From Apium graveolens (taxonomy: Eukaryota; Streptophyta; Magnoliopsida; Apiales; Apiaceae): a stretch of 64,000 nucleotides of DNA. The stretch spans positions 165,438,967-165,502,966 of the forward strand of contig NC_133655.1 in assembly GCF_009905375.1 (NCBI RefSeq), given 5' to 3'. Both the position numbers and the translations under genes were made by a program. Under the pieces are notes generated by a model. That model was given only the letters and a program-made list of their open reading frames with translations. It was not told the DNA's origin and ran no database searches. Shown here piece after piece: positions 57,471 to 64,000 of this stretch; the first letter of the stretch is position 1, and each line of letters starts with the position of its first letter.

Positions 57471-58417
57471 TATTATTTTGTCTCAATTTCTATTGCATTT
57501 ATTATCGTAATTATATTATCAATTATTTTTGCGTTTATTAAATTTAATTTAGTGATTATCTATTTTTTATTAGTTTAGTAATTTCAATTTATTAGGAAAT
57601 ATGGGTGAGACAAAAAGAGATCAGGGAGACAAAAATCTTTAAAAATTATAGATGTTGTTATCTAGTACGAGGGGGGGTTGTTCTTGAATGAAAAAACATG
57701 CACAGACTTCTGAATGGTACCTCCTGGTTGCTGAGAACGTTAATATTAATCTTGTAGCTATAGTCTACTCTTCTCTCAAACTAAGTGATTGAACTATATA
57801 AAGTTACTAGCATAATGTCATGATGGTAACTGGTAAGGATGGAATACACATCAATTATTATCAAGTAAAACAACATTTTATTGTCAATATCAATCTTATA
57901 AATCTTTCGGCAGTAGAGTTTAATGACATTCATTTGTTTATTGTTTTACATTTTAACCTTTGTGCTTGTGTGGGTGCTGACAGGTAAGATGTGGATTAAA
58001 TGGAGAGAGTTGATGAAGGTATAGTGCACATAATTGCTCAGAAACACATAAGGTGGCTTGTCATGGGATCAACAACAGAGAAATAATATTCAAAGTATGA
58101 AGCATATGTTTGAGTTACAGTTTAATCATTGTGATAATGTTTCAAATTTCTTGCACAATTATATCATATAGAGTATGATATAATTGAACTATCTTACCGA
58201 CAATAATCATAAATGATATTTAGTATAGAGGTATGTTGACCTAGGTTTTAATTTTATGTAGAGGTGATTGTCATTTGATAATTTGAGGTAGAACAAATGG
58301 AGTCTAATTCATAGAGAAGGGGTGGAGGAAGTATGGTTCCGATATCGCCATCGCATACTCCAAGGTCGACTGACAAGTCGATGAGAGATCTACGATCGGA
58401 TGAAGGAAGTATGGTTC
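57471..58417 (+). other. CACTA interior, mostly non-coding
   Basis: AT-rich with no recognised gene. 58290-58410 contains GGAAGTATGGTTC twice (near 58330 and 58403) with a coding look between (SHTPRSTDKSMRDLRSDEGS), just before the GRF fragment. It may be another captured exon, unidentified. Confidence 0.3.
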
Positions 58418-59960
58418 TGGAGGCTTGAATAGTGCAAACATGCATGGAATATTATCAGGGGCCTTCACTCCATCATAATGGATGGAGCTACAACATCAGA
58501 CCTTGATCTACAAGTATATCACTGCAAATTCCCCTGTCCCTTCTAATCTTCCCAGCCCTATTCGAAAAGCCCTTAATTCTGCTGGTTTCTCTATCTTTCC
58601 AGGTTCCTATCTAAGACCCGACACTTGTAAGTTTGCATTTTGGTCTTTTATATAATGCCATTTTTATTTACATGTAAGGTTAGTATATGCTTTCATCCCT
58701 TTCAATATGAACTCAGTATAATTGTTTTTTGAATCTTGTTCTGTTTATGTTTGAGCCTTTTGTCTGATTTTTATGTCTCTCTCTATCTGTTTATCTTTGC
58801 TTGATCAGTTTTACTTATCCCCTGGAAAGATAGAACTGTTTGTACTATATTTTAGCCATTTGGGGACAAGAATAGTTTGATTTTAGTGTACTATTTATTA
58901 TGGCATTATATATCATGTAAATCCAAATGTGAATAAGTAGAGAAGTACTGAATTTTTAGGGAAGTCATGTGTGTAAGTAATTTTATTCTATGTCAAACAG
59001 TGGGATGGGGTGCTTTTCATTTGGGATTTTCCAACAACACTGATCCTAAGACAGGGCAGTGTCGTCGGACTGACGGAAAGAAATGGTGATGCTCGAGAGA
59101 TGTTGTTCCTGTTCCTGATCAAAAATATTATGAGCGGCATGTCAACCGAGGACGCCTTCGTTCAAAAAAGCCTGTGGAAGTTCAAACTGGCCATTCGGTC
59201 TCTGGAACCACCAACACTACCTTTAAGTTTCTTCCTGCATCCAGTGCCTCGGTGGTTCCGGCCAACGGTACATCTAACAATTTTGGCCTCTCGCACCACC
59301 AACTAACCCACTTGCAGCTTGGTGCATCTTATCCTTCTGCAACTCCTCAACTTAACAGGTGATGGAGAATTTACTTATGGGCTTTTTTATATTCTTTAAT
59401 CTTTTGGCACATATTTACCTTATAGGCTACATTCTCTGAATTTACATAGCTAGTTGATGCATGTGCATATGTACTACTCTGTCAAGTAGTAGTACATAAT
59501 TTTTACCCTTAGGCATAGTATTGTGGTACTACTACTTCCAAATTCCTACTAGTAAAAGGCTTTATATATAAATTTCACTTTTTATTCTACATTCTAATTT
59601 TCAAGTATTGAACCTGAACCTGATGTTGTGTATTTCTTCAGCAGAAGTTACCTAAATAACAAAAATGTTGATGAGAAATTACAAGATGGTACAAGACTCT
59701 ACATGTTATCTTCAAACATTGGTCTGAAAGAAAATCAATTTTTGACTCAAAAACGGAGGAATCAATATCAAGAACCCTCTAGAAGTGAATTTGGACTTGT
59801 TTGCTCTGATTCGCTGCTGTACCCTTTCCAGAAAAGGACTTCAATGATAAGCTATGATTCATCTAAAGACATCATGGACAGCCAAAACAAATCACAGCTA
59901 TATCTCCTTGTCCTGGTGCAACAGGTGGAAACAAGACAAAGTCTCCTGGTCCTGGTGCTA
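58418..59960 (+). pseudogene. GRF-like: captured GROWTH-REGULATING FACTOR gene fragment (QLQ and WRC domains)
   Basis: GRFs are plant transcription factors of growing organs that bind DNA through WRC and the co-activator GIF through QLQ. Exon A (58418-58626) reads GGLNSANMHG then the QLQ region WMELQHQTLIYKYITANSPV. Intron 58627-59000 starts GTAAGT and ends AAACAG. Exon B (59001-59358) reads GWGAFHLGFSNNTDP then the WRC domain, CRRTDGKKW ... CSRDVVP ... DQKYYERHVNRGR. Intron 59359-59644 ends GCAG. Exon C (59645 to about 59885, uncertain after that) includes SEFGLVCSDSLLYPF. The phases agree at both junctions. Damage: TAA at the first Gln of QLQ, TGA at the Arg of WRC, Tyr for a zinc-binding Cys, a 6-bp duplication (VPVP). 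Introns show DNA-level capture, not a retrocopy. Confidence 0.88.
59159..59179 (+). promoter_or_regulatory. near-intact miR396 target site in the captured GRF fragment
   Basis: TTCAAAAAAGCCTGTGGAA (59161-59179), preceded by CG. GRF mRNAs have a conserved miR396 site at this place, just after the WRC domain, with TTCAAGAAAGC and a one-base bulge before TGTGGAA. Only one base differs (G to A, opposite miRNA position 13). The seed-pairing half and the positions around the cleavage point are unchanged. Function needs transcription, which is not shown. Confidence 0.75.
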
Positions 59961-60219
59961 GTATTTTATTTAAAATGCATGTATAGTATAGTATGAGTAA
60001 TATTTTGGTATTAGACTTGTAATTTGGATGAGTACCTTTATGTTTCTTAATGGATGGTTTTTGTTGGGATGTTGCATTGTTTTGGTTCCCTGTGGCTGTA
60101 AATAGTATCAGGATGACATGTAATTTACAGAACATTAACATCATAATGGTACATGTAAAGCGATGTAAAAAATGTTCAAAAGACATCATATAAAATAATA
60201 TTAAAGGAAAAAGAACTAA
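59961..60219 (+). other. CACTA interior after the GRF fragment
   Basis: Non-coding and AT-rich. An open frame on the minus strand (59872-60270) is hydrophobic and domain-free and overlaps the right subterminal repeats. Confidence 0.5.
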
Positions 60220-60752
60220 AAAAACCGATGTGAAATAGTTATTTGACATCGGTTCTGAAAAAAAACTCAATGTATTTTAAGTTAAATAACATCGGTTAGA
60301 GAAATTGGCTGATGTTAAACAAAAAGATTTAACATCGGTTTCGTGAAGAACACCCATGTCTTATCCATCATTTCACATCGGGGGACTTATTTAACCGATG
60401 TATGATCAAACATTTCATATCGGGCAACTAATCTAACCGATGTCTGATCTAGCATTTCACATCGGTTTGTTCGAAAGAATTTTAATAAATGGCTTTTAGA
60501 GCTTGTAAGTTTTTAATGGATAAATACCTCATAATATACTCATATTCACCTAGAAATACTCTAATATAAGCTAAAATTTGCTGCAAAGACATCATATTTA
60601 ATCTTAAAACCGATGTATAGCAATGTAATAGACATCGGCTGTTAACCGATGTCAAAGGTTGATGACATTTAACATCACACGCGAAGACATCGATTTAAAT
60701 TTTTTTTAACATCGGTTCTGAACCGATGTCTGATCCCATATTTCTAGTAGTG
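60220..60752 (+). repeat. right subterminal and terminal repeats of CACTA element
   Basis: About fifteen ACATCGG / CCGATGT motifs in both orientations between 60224 and 60732, several as close inverted pairs (for example GACATCGGCTGTTAACCGATG at 60632-60652), then the terminal repeat at 60740-60752. Motifs are denser here than at the left end. Confidence 0.85.
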
Positions 60753-60755
60753 CAA

Positions 60756-61551
60756 ATACACTAGGAACTTACTCAAATTATTTGGAATTCAGGACTGCTC
60801 AACTGCATCAACTCTTATGGCCATTTTAACCAAGTTAGATTTAAATACTGGTTCTTCAGTAGATATAACTAACTACAGAGGTATGATTGGTTCACTCCTA
60901 TATTTGACTGCTAGTAGACCCGATATCATGTATGCTACCTGACTTTGTGCAAGGTTTCAAGCTGACCCTAGAGAACCTCATCTATTAGTTGTAAAGAGAA
61001 TCTTCAAGTATCTCAAAGGCACTATGAATCTGGGATTATGATATCCTAGAGATACAGACTTTAAGCTAATTGGATATTCAGATGCTGATTTTGCAGGATG
61101 CAAAATAGGCAGGAAAAGTACTTCTGGAAGCTGCCAATTTCTTGGAGGCAGATTAGTTTCTTGGTACATCAGGAAACAAAAGTCAATTTCCACTTCAACT
61201 GCAGAAGCAGAATACATTGCTGCAGGAAGTTGTTATGCTCAGATTCTATGGATGAAGAATCAACTGCTGGATTATGGGTTAGACTATTCTTCTATTGTTA
61301 TAAATTGTGATAATCAAAGTGCTATTGCAATGATAGGAAATCCAGTGCAGCATTCAATGACTAAGCACATAAGTATCAGATATCATTTCATAAGCGAACA
61401 TGTGGAAGCTGGTACATTGGAATTGATCTTTGTTCCAACAGATCAACAAGTAGCAGATATATTCACCAAGCCTCTCTGTGAAGCCACGTTCACAAGACTG
61501 GTGCATGAATTGGGAATGATTTCAGGGCAGTTCTCAAACTCTGATAGTTAA
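60756..61551 (+). pseudogene. end of RT and RNase H of SIRE-B
   Basis: Continues the RT frame after the CACTA element: [35 protein letters not shown] then TGA near 60941, FQADPREPHLL, YLKGTMNLGL then TGA near 61038. RNase H: SDADFAGCKIGRKSTSGSCQ, STSTAEAEYIAAGSCYAQI with the catalytic Glu intact, VINCDNQSAI, HVEAGTLELIFVPTDQQVAD. It ends with TAA at 61549-61551. Better preserved than the gag of the same element. Confidence 0.9.
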
Positions 61552-62085
61552 GTTTGCTGATATGTTTGAAGCATGGTATCTTATTATTTGTCAGTACTTG
61601 TTAGATACTAATTCTTATGCTAAATGCTTGATACCATGATAACATGCAAACTGTGCTAAATGATCTTATGTGAGATTGCATGTTGAACTACTGATTATGC
61701 TTATAAACTCTGTTGTTAGTTGAACTTGTCCTGACTCATAGTTTAAGTCATTAGTTAATAAATCCTAATAGAAGTAATAAAAATACTAATAATGGTCAAA
61801 TCATGTTTGTCTGTTATACTTCATTTGATTATTTTGAATTTATTTGTAACAAATTGTTAACAATATTTTTAATTAATCAGTGAGTGAGTGGAATATTTTT
61901 TACCTGTCCAAATGGGTTGGCCGCTGATGTAAGTATCCGTTGATACTTGAGTATTTACATTAAGAATAGGAATATGAAGAGAGAGATTACTTTTTGTATG
62001 CCTAGATACGCGCAATCATGCATGCTTATTATGTCTAATTATTGCATGGTCATTCAAATAGTCTCTTCAACTTCCATATTTTCTC
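61552..62085 (+). other. SIRE-B post-pol spacer
   Basis: No gene on either strand. Contains one ATCCGTTGAT phrase near 61937, a variant of the SIRE-A motif. It leads into the TATA box of the next ORF. Confidence 0.6.
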
Positions 62086-62166
62086 TATAAATACAACCTT
62101 TCACTCTCAAAGCTTCTCATAATCCTTCACTCACAAATTTCAAAACACTCATCTTCTTCAATATCT
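62086..62166 (+). promoter_or_regulatory. TATA box and CT-rich leader of the SIRE-B post-pol ORF
   Basis: TATAAATA at 62086-62093, then a leader rich in TTCACTC/CTTCTTC, with ATG at 62167, 74 bp downstream. Same layout as 30867-30985 in SIRE-A. Confidence 0.5.
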
Positions 62167-62547
62167 ATGGCCATATTTTCACTCTCACATGAAGTCTACC
62201 GACCAATAGCAAATCCCAAATATGGGAGGTTATATTTCGATATTGGTCGGCTCAGGGCAGTTTTTCATGGTCAAGACTATCATCACTTTGAAATTCCTCA
62301 GACGATTATTGATTGACTGAACTCGGATGATACTGAGTCCCTTCGTTTTTTTCGAATATATATTCATTTTGAAGAGATGAGACGTGCTGATGTGGCTGCA
62401 CAAAGGCATCTCATGGAAGAACAACGATGAATCATTTGGCTAGAATTGCAAGAGAATATTATTTCTCTTGCAGACTCTATGTCAAGAATCTTCCATCAAA
62501 GGGAAAAGAAGAAGATGGAGGAGGCAAAGAAGAAGGAGCTGGAATAG
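62167..62547 (+). pseudogene. short ORF after pol of SIRE-B, two stops
   Basis: 127 codons to TAG at 62545-62547, starting MAIFSLSHEVYRPIANPKYG. TGA interrupts after PQTIID (near 62314) and after MEEQR (near 62428), both CGA-to-TGA-type. The C-terminal part is a charged helix (QREKKKMEEAKKKELE). No known domain. It has no visible similarity to the SIRE-A post-pol ORF, though the place and promoter layout match. Confidence 0.5.
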
Positions 62548-63739
62548 ATAGATTGTTTAGGGTTTTATTTTAAAATTCTATGAAAATCTTGTATTCTACT
62601 TCTTAATGAATGAATATGTATTATCTTCTTTTGCTTCATTACATTACTACTTGTTCACTTCTTGAATGTGTGCTTAAATGTTCTTAAATGTCGAATGTTA
62701 AATCAGTACTGCATGTTAGACTTGTGATATTTTTCAAAGTTCATATGACTAAACTGATCTATGTTTAAGCTATATGTGACTACTTGAGTACAGATTGAGC
62801 ACTACAGGGAGTAATGGTAATCAATGAAGGAAATTTAAGAAAAGGTTTAATTCTTAATCATTAAGGATTATAATCTTTGAGTGTTGCTTACAATTCAAAA
62901 TCTTTGGAAACTTTTGTTTCTGATCAAGAAAGTTGTCCACACTCAATCTCAAATTTCATATATCTTAAATTTCTTCTCAAAATTGAAACACTTAAATTTT
63001 TTTCTCAAATGTTGCCAAAAATCAACTGTCATAATTCATGAATTATGTTCACCACTCAGAAATAACATTTAGTTGGTTAGAGAGTACTTGTTGAGGTAGA
63101 TCTTGATGATACTAACAGAGACACAGAGGTTTCATCAGTCTTTACTGAAGACTCTGTGATAGCTTTCATTAAATACATTTCAAGTGAAAGTTCTTTGCGA
63201 AAAGAACAAAAAGGTTTGAGATCACGGTACATGACAGTAACCTGATCAAATCCTCTCCAATTTAAATGGAGGTTCTCATTATTGATGAACAACAACTTGC
63301 ATAACCACAGTATCTACTGTGAGTCTAATTGTGAATTCACAAGGTATAAATACTGGTATTACTTTATTAGCAATTAATTTAAATACTGATTTAGTTCTTT
63401 CAACATTTATAGTATACTTCTCATGATATAAATCCCGTTGATATGATTACATCTAGACCTTACAAAGGACTACCTCTAGTTGTATGATCACAGATCACCT
63501 TTCTTTAACCACCTCTTTATAGGAAAATCTTTCTGAGCCTTTTTTTTGTGAGATGTGTGAAAAGATTGAGAGAAAAACATAATTTAAGAGAGGCAGGATC
63601 CTTCCTGGCAAAAGGAGAGGTAGATGAGAGATAAGATTTAGTAATCCTTGTGAGGAAGCTATGACTATTAAAAGTCATGAGATGTGTGGTGTGAGGAGTA
63701 GTGAGACTACTTTAAAATAATAGAGAGATTAAGGTTAAA
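62548..63739 (+). other. SIRE-B post-pol region, no recognisable gene
   Basis: AT-rich, with short open frames on both strands that show no domain. Probably decayed post-pol sequence of SIRE-B. Confidence 0.45.
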
Positions 63740-64000
63740 TTGCTATATGTTGCAGATGCTCAGAGTACTCAAGGAACAGTTGCTGAACAACAGTCTGTTG
63801 CATCTCAGGAACACTCTGAAATATCAAAGACTATTAATCTCCCTGCAAGTCTAAGTACTAATACTTTCTTGCAGTCCATACATTCTTCTATTTCACCATA
63901 TGAGATAATACCTGTTGTTGCTGAAGACGTAGTAGCACAATAGTCCATTCATAAAGATTCATCCATTTCAGAATCACCACAGCATATTACAGGAACTGAA
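63740..64000 (+). pseudogene. Ser/Thr/Gln-rich coding-like stretch, SIRE-B post-pol, incomplete
   Basis: An open frame without a proper ATG reads AQSTQGTVAEQQSVASQEHS ... LPASLSTNTFLQS, TAG at 63941-63943, then open in the same frame to the window edge. Its low-complexity Ser/Gln/Ile make-up resembles the middle of the SIRE-A post-pol ORF (32400-32900). An AG acceptor-like TTGCAG lies at 63750-63755, so it could be an exon or simply a decayed frame. Confidence 0.35.

Larger units (their letters stand above)
55486..60752 (+). mobile_element. non-autonomous CACTA transposon (5267 bp) carrying host gene fragments
   Basis: Starts CACTAGTAGAAAT and ends with the complement of CACTACTAGAAAT at 60740-60752, an imperfect terminal inverted repeat (one mismatch in 13). 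3-bp target duplication CAA (55483-55485 and 60753-60755). Both ends carry many short ACATCGGTT/AACCGATGT motifs, as CACTA elements do for transposase binding. No TNP2-like transposase is visible in any frame, so it must be mobilised by a relative. The interior holds a gene-like 5' region, unidentified coding-like pieces and a three-exon GRF fragment with introns. Confidence 0.88.
46381..64000 (+). mobile_element. SIRE-B: second SIRE/Maximus-like Ty1/copia element, split twice
   Basis: 5' LTR (46381-46849), Met-tRNA primer site, gag, pol in three pieces, and a post-pol region running off the window. Interrupted by a solo LTR in the integrase-RT linker (50486-54139) and by a CACTA transposon between RT and RNase H (55486-60752). 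Host sequence resumes at each site after an exact target duplication. It differs from SIRE-A in LTR length (469 bp against 1004 bp) and in its short post-pol ORF, so it is a separate family of the same lineage. Confidence 0.88.

Noticed and set aside
59872..60270. 132-codon minus-strand open frame at the CACTA right end
   Set aside because: Hydrophobic, Phe/Leu-rich, no domain, and overlaps the GRF exon and subterminal repeats.
60220..60752. ACATCGGTT motifs near 60.2-60.7 kb as related to the CGACGGA motif of SIRE-A
   Set aside because: Different core, confined to the two ends of the CACTA element, where such subterminal repeats are expected.

Overview
The window is plant nuclear DNA from a repeat-dense, intergenic part of a large angiosperm genome, probably a eudicot. 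I see no intact single-copy host gene. The evidence is Ty1/copia elements of the SIRE and Angela types, Ty3/gypsy elements of the Tekay (chromovirus) and Tat types, initiator-Met-tRNA primer sites, a CACTA DNA transposon, and a captured fragment of a plant-specific GRF transcription-factor gene. The species cannot be fixed from the sequence. Lineage names come from domain order, motifs and LTR length, not from a database search.

Layout. (1) 1-2830: 3' end of a Tat-lineage Ty3/gypsy element with an intact antisense ORF, its own promoter-like region, tandem repeats and a 3' LTR. It sits inside the 5' LTR of (2) a Tekay-like element ('Tekay-1', 2831-13188, + strand) with a 4.1-kb 3' LTR and a wrecked, rearranged interior. 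Tekay-1 sits inside the gag of (3) a SIRE-like copia element ('SIRE-A', + strand), visible as 13189-18035, 30666-33297 and 41258-44695. SIRE-A is further split by (4) a complete Tekay element on the minus strand ('Tekay-2', 18041-30660, target duplication GTTTA) and (5) a complete Angela-like copia element on the minus strand (33298-41252, target duplication TTCTC). (6) 44701-46380 is an old LTR remnant. (7) A second SIRE-like element ('SIRE-B', 46381 to beyond 64000, + strand) is split by a 3.65-kb solo LTR (50486-54139, target duplication CATTG) and by (8) a 5.27-kb CACTA element (55486-60752, target duplication CAA) that carries a three-exon piece of a GRF gene.

Almost all element genes are pseudogenes, but their domain order is clear: gag, protease, integrase, RT and RNase H in the copia elements; gag, protease, RT, RNase H, integrase and chromodomain in the gypsy elements. 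Both SIRE elements carry extra coding sequence after pol behind a TATA box, and the Tat element carries an antisense ORF behind another. A 7-bp motif, CGACGGA/TCCGTCG, recurs through the genes, spacers and LTR of SIRE-A in either orientation and in different reading frames.

Most worth checking: the dispersed CGACGGA motif; the CACTA-captured GRF fragment with a nearly intact miR396 site; Tekay-1, whose LTRs are young but whose interior is dead; and the antisense Tat gene with sixteen site II (TGGGCY) motifs upstream.
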